A stretch of DNA of 64,000 nucleotides from JANOYJ01 sp963792485 (GTDB lineage Bacteria > Pseudomonadota > Alphaproteobacteria > Rhizobiales > Rhizobiaceae). The stretch is taken from positions 191,990 to 255,989 of the forward strand of contig CAWBWL010000010.1 in assembly GCA_963792485.1 (NCBI GenBank). The letters run 5' to 3'. Position 1 is the stretch's first letter; each line of letters starts with the position of its first letter. The notes under the pieces are model-generated. The model searched no databases. It was not told the origin of the DNA and was given only the letters and a program-made list of their open reading frames with translations. Positions 8,866 to 20,166 of this stretch are shown here, one piece after another. The translations under genes were made by a program, and so were the position numbers.

Positions 8866-10510
8866 ATGTCAGAAGCGGGAAAAAAAACGAGCGGGCGGGT
8901 CTGGGACCCGCTCGTGCGTCTTTTCCATTGGACGCTGGTGGCCGCGTTTGCCACCGCCTGGTTTATCAGGTCCGAGGCGGCCATCCATGAAACAGCGGGC
9001 AAGACAGTTCTTGTTCTGGTGATCCTACGCGTGGCCTGGGGCCTTGTGGGCACTGGCAGCGCCCGGTTCGAGACCTTCATCAAGGGTCCAATCGCGACAA
9101 TGCGTTATGTGATCTCAATTCTGCGCGGCAAGCCCACGCATTATCTTGGCCATAATCCGGCAGGCGCGGCCATGATTGGCGCGCTTCTCCTGTCGCTGAC
9201 CGCCACCACGGTTTCCGGCGTCCTGATGACAACCACGGCGTTCTGGGGCAGCACATGGATTGAATGGATACACGGCACTGCCGCGACGCTCACGGTGTTT
9301 CTGATTGCCGGGCATTTGCTTGGCGTCATTGCCGCCTGCTTCCAGCATCGTGAGAATTTGCCCTGGTCAATGGTCACAGGCCGCAAATGGGTCTCCGTCA
9401 ACACAGAGCGCTTCCTTGGCCCCACAATGTTCACGCGCAAACGCAATCTGGCGGCGCTGGCGTTGATTGCGACCGGATTTGGTGTCTGGAGCGCGAGCGG
9501 CGCGGTGTTCAACGCCAGCTACTGGCGCATGCCGAAAATTATAAAAGCTGAAGTCAGCAAAGGCGGCTGCGACGTTGACGCGGTGTCAGGCCCGCAGATC
9601 ATGGTCTATCCCGCAATGCAAATGCAGTATGACGTGACCTTTGCGGAAGGCGCTGGCAGCGGGACCGCTGCGGTTCCCACCGGCCTTGCCCTGCAGAAGC
9701 GACCGCAGATTGACGTGTCTGAAGTGGTGCAAGACTGCAAGACTGCATTTGAAGCCAAATCGAAGACGCGTTTTGGATTTGCAGATGGCATGTTTGCCTC
9801 CTTCAGGAGCGTGCTTGAGGCCGCAAAGAATGCGACCGCCAATGCCGTCGCGGAATCTCAACCGACGCCCGTCAGACAGATCGGCTTGTCATCTACGCTT
9901 GCTCGAGTCTCCAGCGCGGCCGAAGACTGCAGCCGCAGTGCCGGAGGGCGGCGGGCGACCCGCGGCAGCTGCCGCCGCCGCAGCGCCAGCTGGCGCAACA
10001 GGCGCTGCATCAGATGTCCAGACGGCAGGTTCGGTTGGCGGAGACGCTGGCGTCGCTGATGCCGCCGCTGCTCCTGCTGAACAAGACGGCATCGAAGTCC
10101 TGAGATCAACAATCGCAAAGCCCAAGCTGAAGACGGCTGCCGCGAAGCCAGAAGCTGATATCTCGAAAAAGGCTGCGCCAACGCGCGCGAAAATCGCGAA
10201 GAGCGCAGTTAAAAAGTCAAAGAGGAAAGCAGCCGCCGCAAAGCCATTGAGCAAAAAGGCGATCCGCAAATTGTTGAAGCGCAAGAAAAAGTCAACTTGG
10301 CGCGCTCTGGCGGGCAGCAGCTCCAGCGGCAGCAACAGCGGATCAGGCTCCGGCAATAGCGGCTCCGGTTCCGGCAGCTCTGGCAGTGACGACGATAATG
10401 ACGACAACAGCGGCTCTGGCTCCAACAACAGCGGCTCAGGCAATAGCGGCAGCGGAAGTTCGGGGAGTGGGTCGAATTCCGGCAGCGGCGGCGGTGGTGG
10501 TGATGACTGA
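8866..10510 (+). CDS. Cytochrome b561 with long low-complexity C-terminal tail, frameshifted
   Basis: The first ~210 codons encode a Ni/Fe-hydrogenase-type cytochrome b561: four membrane helices and the haem-ligand context RVWDPLVRLFHW near residue 15, plus histidines in the later helices. A fifth hydrophobic segment follows (about 190-212), then a soluble region with one Cys pair. The frame opened at 8866 runs to 10059, but its end is an implausible Arg-rich shadow. Between about 9860 and 9920 the coding sense passes to the next frame, which runs to 10510. That part is Ala/Lys-rich and then Ser/Gly with an Asp cluster. The b561 part probably passes electrons across the membrane; the tail's role is unknown. 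Confidence 0.78.
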
Positions 10511-10523
10511 GTCGGGACGTGAA

Positions 10524-10985
10524 CTATCGAAGCCAATCCGTCTGCCGAAGCGCCTCGCCTGTGACCATCGCGACCGATAATGCCAGATTGAGCGAACGCC
10601 GCCCCGGCAACATTGGAATGGTTAGTCTGGCGGTCGCCGTCTCGTGAATTCGAGAGGGGACGCCGCTCGACTCCCTGCCGAAAAGAAGCACATCGGCGCC
10701 CAGATATTCAAACTCGACATAGCTGCGCTCTGCCTTGGTTGACAGAAGAACAATGCGGCGGCCTTCCATCTGGCAATGCGAAACGAACTCATCCCAGTTC
10801 AGGTGCCGCGTCAGCGCTGTCTGCTCGAGATAATCCATGCCCGCGCGTTTGAGCGCGCGGTCGGAGAGATCGAAGCCCGCTGGTTCGATGATGTGCACAT
10901 CCAACCCGAAACAAGCCGCCATGCGCAAAATGGTTCCGGTATTGCCGGGAATGTCGGGCTGGTAGAGCGCGATGGAGATCGTCAT
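10524..10985 (-). CDS. trmL: tRNA (cytidine(34)-2'-O)-methyltransferase
   Basis: A 153-residue SPOUT methyltransferase that methylates the ribose of wobble cytidine or uridine in tRNA-Leu. The family motifs are present in order: an N-terminal PDIPGNTGTILRMA, LLFGRESSGVP near residue 105, and the C-terminal knot sequence IPMLPGRRSLNLALSVA, which binds S-adenosylmethionine. Length is standard. It converges with the b561 tail gene with 13 bases between stops. Confidence 0.95.
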   Translation of the reverse strand: MTISIALYQPDIPGNTGTILRMAACFGLDVHIIEPAGFDLSDRALKRAGMDYLEQTALTRHLNWDEFVSHCQMEGRRIVLLSTKAERSYVEFEYLGADVLLFGRESSGVPSRIHETATARLTIPMLPGRRSLNLALSVAMVTGEALRQTDWLR

Positions 10986-11116
10986 GGCTGGGCTCGCCGT
11001 TGCAGATGGGCAACAAATGTCAGGAATGAAAAGAGAACGACCTTGCGGTTCTGGTCAAGCGGCAAACGATTGTCTATGACAACGCCTTCTGAAACCCGAA
11101 CCGAAAGGAGGATTCG

Positions 11117-11173
11117 ATGAAGTCATATCTTACCCGTTTCCTCCCGGCCATGCCGATTTGGCGTGGTGTATAA
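11117..11173 (+). CDS. Possible very small protein, perhaps frameshifted
   Basis: An 18-codon frame (MKSYLTRFLPAMPIWRGV) follows the strongest Shine-Dalgarno sequence of this area, AAGGAGG at 11104-11110, with 6-base spacing. If one G of the GG pair near 11166 is extra, the frame continues to a stop at 11214-11216, giving a 32-residue peptide ending PFGLIHLLTFK. I do not recognise it. The ribosome site is good evidence that something is translated; the product itself is uncertain. Confidence 0.3.
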   Translation: MKSYLTRFLPAMPIWRGV

Positions 11174-11260
11174 CGCGGTTCCGTTCGGTCTAATCCATCT
11201 CCTGACCTTCAAGTGACGTGAGCCGCGGTTGAGTTTCCACCGTTTTTCAAAGGTTTCGTC

Positions 11261-11446
11261 ATGGGCAACCCGTTTTTCCTTCCGGACATTCCGGAACAAT
11301 CCGCCACCGGCGCCGTTGGCCGGGCGCTCGCCTTGACGCTTGTCGGGCTATGGGTTGCCTTGTCTGTGTCCGCACTTGTTTTGACTTTGAGCGATGCCGT
11401 CTTCTTCAGCCGCAATTCCGGCGCGCTCACCGCAGAAATGGAATGA
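11261..11446 (+). CDS. Small single-span membrane protein
   Basis: A 61-residue frame with one hydrophobic segment at about residues 21-46 flanked by polar ends. It resembles no family I know. Its stop overlaps an ATG (ATGA at 11443-11446) that opens the N-terminal frame of the following ABC exporter, which suggests a coupled pair. It could be a small accessory subunit, but it could also be spurious. Confidence 0.4.
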   Translation: MGNPFFLPDIPEQSATGAVGRALALTLVGLWVALSVSALVLTLSDAVFFSRNSGALTAEME

Positions 11447-13293
11447 TGATGTTCTCCTGGTTTGAAAAACTTCTGGAGCCGTTTCCCCGCCGATGATCCG
11501 GTCACGCCGCCGAAGACGCTGGTGGCGTTCTGCATGCACTACACAAAGGGCGCTTGGGGACCGATCCTCGTCATGGCGGTGCTGACCGCGCTGATCGCCG
11601 TCATTGAGGTGTCGCTGTTCGGATTTCTCGGCAATATCGTCGATTGGCTGACGCAGCAAGATCCTGCGACGTTCTTTCGGGATGAAGGGACGAAGCTTCT
11701 GATGATTGGCGCTGTTGCTCTGATCCTGATGCCGGTTGTCGCGCTGTTGCAGTCGCTGTTCATCCACCAATCGCTGCTCGGCAACTATCCGATGCGCATA
11801 CGCTGGCAGGTGCACCGGTATTTGTTGAAACAGTCGATGGCGTTCTATCAGGATGAGTTTGCCGGGCGCATTGCGACGAAGCTGATGCAGACGGCGCTGG
11901 CGGTGCGGGAAACCGTGCTGAAAGTGCTTGATGTCCTGAACTATGTGACCGTCTATTTCCTCGGCGTTTTGTTCCTGCTCGCCGGCCTCAGCTGGCAGCT
12001 GACGGTGCCAATGCTGGTCTGGCTTGCCGTTTACATCGCGATGCTGCGCTACTTCATTCCGCGGCTCAAGGTGATTTCGGAGCACCAGGCGGATGCGCGG
12101 TCCATGATGACCGGGCGCATCGTTGACAGCTACACGAACATAGCGACGGTCAAGCTGTTCTCGCATGCCAAGCGTGAAGTCTCGTATGCGCGCGAAGGCA
12201 TGGACGAGTTTTTGCAAACGGCTTATGCGCAGATGCGGCTCGTCACCATGTTTCACTTCCTGCTCTATTCGATAAACGCCATCTTGCTGATCACGGTGGC
12301 GTGGATCGGCATGTCGCTGTGGGTTGCAGGCGCTGTGACGGTTGGCGCGGTTGCGGTGCCAATCAGCCTTGTCTTGCGCATGCACGGCATGAGCCAGTGG
12401 ATCATGTGGGAGGTTTCGGCACTGTTTGAGAATATCGGCACGGTGGAGGACGGGATACGCTCAATCTCGCTGCCACGGCTTGTGTCGGATGCTGAAGGTG
12501 CGAAGCCAATCAGTGTGTCGAAGGGCGAGATCGTCTTTGACACTGTCGATTTCCACTACGGCAAGTCCAAGGGCGTCATCGAAGGGCTCAATCTCAGGAT
12601 TGCGCCAGGCGAGAAGGTCGGCCTTGTCGGGCGCTCGGGCGCAGGCAAATCGACCTTGGTCAATTTGCTGCTGCGCTTCTACGACCTTGAATCAGGCCGC
12701 ATCCTAATTGACGGACAGGATATTTCGCTGGTCACGCAGGACAGCCTGCGCGCCAATATTGGCATGGTCACGCAGGATACGTCGCTGCTGCACCGCTCGG
12801 TGCGCGATAACATTCTTTACGGCAGGCCGGACGCCAGCGAAGCGATGGTGCTGGAGGCGGCGACGCGGGCGGAGGCGCATGGGTTCATCCCGGCGCTTGC
12901 GGACGCAAAGGAACGCAAGGGCTATGATGCGCATGTCGGCGAGCGCGGCGTCAAGCTCTCTGGCGGCCAGCGTCAGCGCATCGCCATTGCGCGCGTCATG
13001 CTCAAAGACGCGCCGATCCTGATCATGGATGAGGCGACCTCGGCGCTTGACTCGGAAGTCGAGGCGGCGATCCAGGAGAACCTCTACCGGCTGATGGAAA
13101 ACAAGACCGTCATAGCCATCGCGCACCGGCTCTCCACGATTGCGGCGCTCGACCGGTTGATTGTCATGGACAAGGGCAAGGTCGTGGAAGAGGGCAGCCA
13201 TGCGCAACTGATCGCCAAGGGCGGGATATACGCACGGCTTTGGGCGCGCCAGTCCGGCGGGTTCCTCGGATTTGAAGAGGCGGAAGCTGCTGA

Positions 13294-13297
<4 letters not shown>
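11443..13297 (+). CDS. ABC exporter, fused membrane and ATPase domains (first of two)
   Basis: About 617 residues: six-helix exporter domain, then a full nucleotide-binding domain with Walker A GRSGAGKST, signature LSGGQRQR, Walker B ILIMDEATSALD and switch His in IAHRLS. The intact frame runs 11462-13297 from a weak TTG. The better N-terminus starts at ATG 11443 and reads MMMFSWFEKLLEPFP, then enters the main frame if one C of the CCCC run near 11484 is removed. It ends with ATGA overlap into a paralogue, so the two probably form a heterodimer. Substrate unknown. Confidence 0.88.
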
Positions 13298-15148
<1,851 letters not shown>

Positions 15149-15345
15149 GGACCAAAATCCCAATCGTGAGGCGGCCGCCGCGACATAGTGCCGTCATCGC
15201 TATGCGAGCGCTGGACAAGCCCTACATCCCTGCTTATGAGCGATGCTACGCAATCGGTGGATTCCGCGTGCGGTTTGCCATGGCAGAAGTCAGGCGCATG
15301 CCGCTCGGGTCCGGGCCGGTTTTAATTTTGACGAGGACGAGTTCC

Positions 15346-15909
15346 GTGAGCGCACACGACACCACAGAGCCCACACGCCGCGATTTTCTCTACATTGCCA
15401 CTGGAATGGCCGCCGCAGTTGGCGTGGCTGGGGCAGTATGGCCGTTTATCGATCAGATGAAGCCGGATGCATCGACTTTGGCGCTGTCTTCGGTTGAGGT
15501 AGATGTGGCTGCTTTGGAGCCGGGCATGTCGCTGACTGCGAAGTGGCGCGGCAGGCCAGTGTTTATCCGCAACCGTACGGAAAAAGAGATCGAAGAGGCG
15601 AAAGCCGTCAAGTTGGAAGAACTGAAGGACCCTGAAGCGCGCAATGGCAATGTTGCCGCCAATGCGGAAGCCACCGACATCAACCGCTCGGCGGGTGAGG
15701 GCAAGGAAAACTGGATCGTCATGGTGGGCGTTTGCACCCATCTTGGCTGCGTGCCGCTCGGCCAGCAAGGCGATTTCGGCGGCTGGTTCTGCCCATGCCA
15801 TGGCTCACATTATGATACTGCCGGCCGCGTCCGCAAAGGTCCAGCGCCCATGAACCTTGCAGTGCCAAAGCTTGAATTCGTGTCCGACACCGTGATCAAA
15901 ATCGGCTAA
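15346..15909 (+). CDS. petA: Ubiquinol-cytochrome c reductase iron-sulfur (Rieske) subunit
   Basis: A 187-residue subunit of the bc1 complex carrying the 2Fe-2S cluster that takes an electron from ubiquinol at the Qo site. A Tat-like RRDFL precedes the single N-terminal membrane anchor (about residues 15-35). The cluster boxes CTHLGC and CPCHGSHYD are intact. The GTG at 15346 was chosen because the longer frame upstream covers the end of the ABC gene and lacks family likeness. First of petABC, 15 bases before petB. Confidence 0.97.
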   Translation: MSAHDTTEPTRRDFLYIATGMAAAVGVAGAVWPFIDQMKPDASTLALSSVEVDVAALEPGMSLTAKWRGRPVFIRNRTEKEIEEAKAVKLEELKDPEARNGNVAANAEATDINRSAGEGKENWIVMVGVCTHLGCVPLGQQGDFGGWFCPCHGSHYDTAGRVRKGPAPMNLAVPKLEFVSDTVIKIG

Positions 15910-15924
15910 GGGGAGGAGGCAATC

Positions 15925-17208
15925 ATGAGCTCAGAGACTTCGACCTACTCACCCAAGTCCGGTGTCGGCAAATGGGTAGACCAGCGCCTGCCGCTTCCTC
16001 GCCTGATGCACGATTCCTTCGTGTCCTATCCGGTTCCGCGCAATCTCAATTACGCTTATGCCTTTGGCGGCATCCTTTCGATCATGCTGGTCATCCAGAT
16101 TGTCACTGGCATTGTGCTTGCCATGCACTACGCGGCTTCGACGCAGCTTGCTTTCGGCTCTGTCGAAGGCATTATGCGCGACGTGAATTCCGGCTGGCTC
16201 TTGCGCTATCTGCATTCCAACGGCGCGTCTTTCTTCTTCATCGCCGTCTACATCCATATCTTCCGCGGCATGTATTACGGCTCCTACAAGGCGCCGCGCG
16301 AGCTGCTCTGGATTCTTGGCTGCATCATCTACCTGTTGATGATGGCGACGGGCTTCATGGGCTATGTTCTGCCGTGGGGCCAGATGTCATTCTGGGGCGC
16401 AACGGTCATCACGGGCTTTTTCACTGCGTTTCCAGTAATCGGTGAATGGATTCAGCAGCTTCTCCTCGGCGGCTTCGCGGTTGATAATCCGACGCTGAAC
16501 CGTTTCTTCTCGCTGCACTATCTGCTGCCGTTCATGATTGCGGGCGTTGTGATCCTGCATATCTGGTCATTGCATGTTTCCGGCCAGACCAACCCGACCG
16601 GCATTGAGGTGAAGTCGAAGACCGACACAGTCGCCTTTACGCCCTATGCGACCATCAAGGACGCGTTTGCAATGATCGTGTTCCTCGGCGTCTATCTCTA
16701 TTTCGTGTTCTACATCCCGAACTTCCTCGGCCACCCCGACAATTACATCGAGGCGAATCCGCTCAAGACGCCGGCGCATATCGTGCCGGAATGGTATTAC
16801 CTGCCATTCTACGCGATCCTGCGCGCGATCACGTTCAACATCGGACCGATCAACTCCAAGCTTGGCGGCGTGCTGGCCATGTTCGGCTCGATTGCGGTTC
16901 TGTTTTTCCTGCCTTGGCTCGACACTTCGCGGGTCCGCTCGGCGGTTTACCGGCCTTGGTACAAGCTGTTCTTCTGGCTGTTTGTAATCAATGCGATTTT
17001 CCTCGGCTGGCTTGGCTCGCGTCCTGCCGAGGGCGCATATGTTGCCATGGCACAAGCCTCGACCTTATTTTACTTCGCATTTTTCCTGATAATCCTGCCG
17101 GTTCTCGGTCTCATTGAAACGCCGAAGCGCCTGCCGAATTCAATCACGGAAGCCGTACTCGACAAGGTCAAGCACGACACCAAGCCAGCCTTGGCGCCCG
17201 CAGAATGA
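15925..17208 (+). CDS. petB: Cytochrome b of the bc1 complex
   Basis: A 427-residue membrane protein with eight predicted helices, binding the two b haems and both quinone sites. The haem-ligand regions around SFFFIAVYIHIFRG and VVILHIWSLHVSGQ hold the paired histidines, and the Qo-site motif PEWY (VPEWYYLPF) is intact. A strong GGGGAGGAGG ribosome site precedes the ATG. The stop overlaps the petC start (ATGATG), so translation is coupled. Confidence 0.98.
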   Translation: MSSETSTYSPKSGVGKWVDQRLPLPRLMHDSFVSYPVPRNLNYAYAFGGILSIMLVIQIVTGIVLAMHYAASTQLAFGSVEGIMRDVNSGWLLRYLHSNGASFFFIAVYIHIFRGMYYGSYKAPRELLWILGCIIYLLMMATGFMGYVLPWGQMSFWGATVITGFFTAFPVIGEWIQQLLLGGFAVDNPTLNRFFSLHYLLPFMIAGVVILHIWSLHVSGQTNPTGIEVKSKTDTVAFTPYATIKDAFAMIVFLGVYLYFVFYIPNFLGHPDNYIEANPLKTPAHIVPEWYYLPFYAILRAITFNIGPINSKLGGVLAMFGSIAVLFFLPWLDTSRVRSAVYRPWYKLFFWLFVINAIFLGWLGSRPAEGAYVAMAQASTLFYFAFFLIILPVLGLIETPKRLPNSITEAVLDKVKHDTKPALAPAE

Positions 17209-18086
17209 TGGCCCGCACAATGATGAACCGCACCATGAAGTTTCTTCTCGCAGGCATGACCGCCCTCACGCTTTCCCTCACCGGCGCTTTTGCGGCGGAG
17301 GAGGCGCATAACGCGGCTGAGCCAACCCACTTCCCGATAGAACCAATTGTGGAGCAGAGCTGGTCCTTTGCCGGACCGTTCGGCAAATATGACAAGGGCC
17401 AGCTGCAGCGCGGATTCAAGGTTTACAAGGAAGTCTGCTCGGCCTGCCATTCGATGAAGCTTGTCGCGTTTCGCTCGCTTGAGGAGTTTGGCTATTCCGA
17501 GGAGCAGGTCAAAGCCGTCGCCGCTGAATATGAGGTTCAGGACGGTCCGAACGCGGAAGGCGAAATGTTCGCGCGCAAGGCCGGTCTGTCGGACCGCTTC
17601 CCGTCACCGTTTGCCAATGAAACGGCCGCCGCAGCTGCAAACAATGGCGCCGCACCGCCGGACTTTTCGCTGATTGCCAAGGCGCGCGGCGTCGAGCGCG
17701 GGTTCCCGCGCTTCGTGTTCGACGTATTCACGCAGTATGCCGAAGGCGGGCCGGACTACATCCACGCGCTGTTGACCGGCTATGACCAGACACCGCCTGC
17801 CGGCATGGAAATTGCCGAGGGGACACATTACAATCCCTATTTCATCTCCGGCAAGTCGCTTGCCATGGCAAAGCCGTTGACCGATGACCAAGTCACCTAT
17901 GACGATGGCGCGCCGCAGACTGTTGATCAGTATGCCCGCGACGTGTCCGCCTTCCTGATGTGGGCCGCAGAGCCGCATCTTGCCGAGCGCAAGCAAACTG
18001 GCTTTTCCGTGCTTGCCTTCCTGATCATTCTCGGCGGCCTTGTCTATGTCACCAAGAAGCGGGTCTGGGCGGACGTTGCTCACTGA
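17205..18086 (+). CDS. petC: Cytochrome c1 of the bc1 complex
   Basis: A 293-residue precursor. The signal peptide covers roughly residues 11-30 (…TGAFA). The haem site is CSACH near residue 84; a likely Met ligand lies in KSLAMAKPL in the second half. One C-terminal membrane anchor (about 268-286) is followed by a basic end. It passes electrons from the Rieske protein to a soluble or membrane cytochrome c. Three ATGs precede the signal core; the first, overlapping the petB stop, was used. A strong terminator follows. Confidence 0.97.
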   Translation: MMARTMMNRTMKFLLAGMTALTLSLTGAFAAEEAHNAAEPTHFPIEPIVEQSWSFAGPFGKYDKGQLQRGFKVYKEVCSACHSMKLVAFRSLEEFGYSEEQVKAVAAEYEVQDGPNAEGEMFARKAGLSDRFPSPFANETAAAAANNGAAPPDFSLIAKARGVERGFPRFVFDVFTQYAEGGPDYIHALLTGYDQTPPAGMEIAEGTHYNPYFISGKSLAMAKPLTDDQVTYDDGAPQTVDQYARDVSAFLMWAAEPHLAERKQTGFSVLAFLIILGGLVYVTKKRVWADVAH

Positions 18087-18107
18087 GCCTGCCGATATAG
18101 GATAGGG

Positions 18108-18135
18108 AAGGGCGCCTCGGCGCCCTTTCGTTTTT
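18108..18135 (+). terminator. Rho-independent terminator after petABC
   Basis: AAGGGCGCC and GGCGCCCTT pair perfectly around a TC centre (in practice a 4-base CTCG loop), followed by CG and five Ts. It lies 22 bases after the petC stop and separates the operon from apt. Confidence 0.88.
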
Positions 18136-18177
18136 CTGGGAAGACTGCCACGATGATGTCAGTCGGGGAGTGAGATC

Positions 18178-18726
18178 ATGGTTTCGCAGACACTTGAAAA
18201 GTCACTGCTGTCGGCGATCAGGACCATTGCGGACTATCCCAAACCCGGCATCATGTTCCGGGACATCACGACACTCCTGGGCGACCCCGGTGCTTTTCGC
18301 CGCTGCGTGGATGAACTTGTTCATCCCTATGCGGGACAGAAGATCGACAAGGTGGTTGGCATTGAGGCGCGCGGGTTCATTCTTGGCGGCGCGATGGCAC
18401 ATCAGCTCTCTGCCGGTTTTGTGCCGATCCGCAAGAAGGGCAAGCTGCCGCACGAAACGGTGCGGATTGCCTACAGCCTGGAATACGGCGTCGACGAGAT
18501 GGAGGTGCACCGCGATGCTGTGAAGCCCGGTGAGCGGGTCTTGCTGGTTGACGATCTCATCGCGACTGGCGGCACGGCGGAAGGCGCCGTCAAACTCCTG
18601 CGCCAGATTGGCGCTGATGTGGTGACGGCGTGCTTTGTGATTGACCTGCCAGAGCTTGGCGGGCGCAAGAAGCTCGAGGCGCTGGGCGTAACTGTGCGCA
18701 CGCTGATCGAGTTTGAAGGGCATTGA
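18178..18726 (+). CDS. apt: Adenine phosphoribosyltransferase
   Basis: A 182-residue purine-salvage enzyme converting adenine and PRPP to AMP. The PRPP-binding loop LLVDDLIATGGTA is at about residues 121-133. Also typical are IADYPKPGIMFRDIT near the start and GIEARGFILGGA. Length is normal. It is the gene after petC in many related genomes, though the terminator makes it a separate transcript. Confidence 0.97.
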   Translation: MVSQTLEKSLLSAIRTIADYPKPGIMFRDITTLLGDPGAFRRCVDELVHPYAGQKIDKVVGIEARGFILGGAMAHQLSAGFVPIRKKGKLPHETVRIAYSLEYGVDEMEVHRDAVKPGERVLLVDDLIATGGTAEGAVKLLRQIGADVVTACFVIDLPELGGRKKLEALGVTVRTLIEFEGH

Positions 18727-18794
18727 GCCCTACGACGTGTTGCGTATTTTGATACAGCGCAAATCGATTACCGATAGGTGTTGCTAGTCTTGCT

Positions 18795-18815
18795 CAAAGC
18801 GGGAAGCCCGCTTTG
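18795..18815. repeat. Perfect hairpin before the DUF2892 gene
   Basis: CAAAGCGGG and CCCGCTTTG are perfect 9-base arms around AAG. The hairpin ends 16 bases before the DUF2892 start, just upstream of its GGAG ribosome site. It may end transcription from apt without a T-run, or act in the small gene's leader. Confidence 0.55.
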
Positions 18816-18831
18816 TGTCATGGAGATGATC

Positions 18832-19038
18832 ATGTTTAAGACAAATGTCGGTTCAGCGGACCGGGTGCTGCGCGTAGTTTTGGGCTTGGTGCTTCTGGGG
18901 TTGTTTTACTACTATCCTGAGGCATGGTGGCGTAATTGGGCATTGATCGGAGTTCTGCCGCTTGCAACCGGATTGTTTGGCACATGCCCGCTTTACTCCG
19001 TGCTTGGCATGTCAACTTGCCCCACCAAGCGAAGCTGA
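18832..19038 (+). CDS. DUF2892 small inner-membrane protein
   Basis: A 68-residue protein with the DUF2892 pattern: N-terminal VGSADRVLRVVLG, two hydrophobic hairpin helices (about 15-30 and 38-55), and the Cys-containing end GTCPLYSVLGMSTC. Such proteins are often found with sulfur-transfer proteins; none is adjacent here. The ATG at 18832 has a GGAG eight bases upstream; a start at 18820 is possible. Confidence 0.85.
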   Translation: MFKTNVGSADRVLRVVLGLVLLGLFYYYPEAWWRNWALIGVLPLATGLFGTCPLYSVLGMSTCPTKRS

Positions 19039-19044
19039 CATCCA

Positions 19045-19647
19045 TCAGGCGCCGGCGAGATTGAATATGAAGAATGCCGGAACCGCCGCATAGAGCACGA
19101 TGATCAGTGCGAGCAGCACGCGAATCGCGAGACGCTGGAACTGCCGAAATAACAGCGCCGCCATCGTGAGACCGAGCGATGCTTCAAACAAACCAAATGG
19201 AGTTCCGTAATGGGCGGAATCCCAATAGGACACCGGCGAAACGAAGCGCCACTGGCTCAGCGGCCAAAAGTGCATATGTGCATCATTGCGGTGAACAAGA
19301 AAATCTACCGCTGAGTGTAGAAGCGCTGAGCCAGAGAATGCGACAGCATAGCGGCTGCGTTCAGCCAACTTAGCATTGCCAACAGCGTTCATCCGTAGGC
19401 TGATCAAGAACACGGAGCTCCAGAGCAGGAAGTTGTGTCCGATGGCATTGCAAATCTGCCACCAACCGGACCAGTAGAGTTTTCCGAAAATCTCGTCAAA
19501 GCCATGCCCGGTCAGGCGCAGAAACGCGACGATGGCGAACATGGGGATGTCGGGAGTCAATCCTCCCATCGCGCCAGCCCACGCGGTTCCCGGAACCTTG
19601 CGGCCGAAGAGCACGGCACCCATCAGGATGTGCGATTGTGTATTCAT
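19045..19647 (-). CDS. YdjM/LexA-binding-like putative membrane metal hydrolase
   Basis: A 200-residue membrane protein. Histidines and aspartates expected for this family occur at the N-terminus (SHILMG, later GGLTPDIPMF), at GHNFLLWS, and in LLHSAVDFLVHRND. Several hydrophobic segments, including the last ~30 residues, place it in the inner membrane. The family is named for homology to YdjM; activity is not demonstrated. Its gene ends 6 bases from the convergent DUF2892 stop. Confidence 0.7.
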   Translation of the reverse strand: MNTQSHILMGAVLFGRKVPGTAWAGAMGGLTPDIPMFAIVAFLRLTGHGFDEIFGKLYWSGWWQICNAIGHNFLLWSSVFLISLRMNAVGNAKLAERSRYAVAFSGSALLHSAVDFLVHRNDAHMHFWPLSQWRFVSPVSYWDSAHYGTPFGLFEASLGLTMAALLFRQFQRLAIRVLLALIIVLYAAVPAFFIFNLAGA

Positions 19648-19743
19648 TCAGGAAATGTCCGCTGTTTTCCTGCTTTGGACAAGGGGCAAACAGCGGACGA
19701 TTTGATGGTTGATGTTGCGCAGTCTTTGCGCCTCTCTGGCGGG

Positions 19744-20166
19744 CTACTTCGCAGCAGGCTTCTTAGCTGCCGGTTTTGCAGCAGCCTTGGCTGCAGGTTT
19801 CCTAGCCGCAGGTTTTGCAGTTGCTTTGGCTGCAGGTTTTGAGGCGGCCTTGGCCGCAGGCTTCTTCGCCGCAGGTTTTGCGCTTGCCTTTGCAGCTGGT
19901 TTTGCAGCGGGCTTCTTGGCCGCAGGTTTTGCCGCGGCCTTGGCTGCAGGCTTTTTCGCGGCAGGCTTGGCATTTGTTTTTGCAGCCGGCTTTGCGGCGG
20001 CCTTGACCGCAGGTTTCTTGGTCGCAGGCTTTGCGGTGGCTTTTGCAGCAGCCTTGGCTGCGGGCTTGGCAGCGGCTTTCGCTACAGGTTTGGCAGCGGG
20101 TTTCGCCGCCGGCTTTTTGGCCGCAGTTTTTGTTGCGGCTTTCGCCGCAGGCGCTTTAGTAGGCAT
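19744..20166 (-). CDS. Histone H1-like Lys/Ala/Pro repeat protein
   Basis: A 140-residue protein made almost entirely of variants of the unit AAKPAAKK, with no folded domain. Such tails bind DNA nonspecifically (compare AlgP and eukaryotic H1 tails), so a nucleoid-associated role is likely but inferred. The start at 20166 (MPTKAP) has GGGGAA upstream; the longer frame to 20289 runs into the promoter area. Start and stop are both clean. The repeat makes this locus prone to copy-number change. Confidence 0.75.
   Translation of the reverse strand: MPTKAPAAKAATKTAAKKPAAKPAAKPVAKAAAKPAAKAAAKATAKPATKKPAVKAAAKPAAKTNAKPAAKKPAAKAAAKPAAKKPAAKPAAKASAKPAAKKPAAKAASKPAAKATAKPAARKPAAKAAAKPAAKKPAAK

Noticed and set aside
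11348..12385. Minus-strand frame of 345 codons opposite the first ABC exporter
   Set aside because: His/Arg/Gln-rich with no domain, antisense to a clear transporter.
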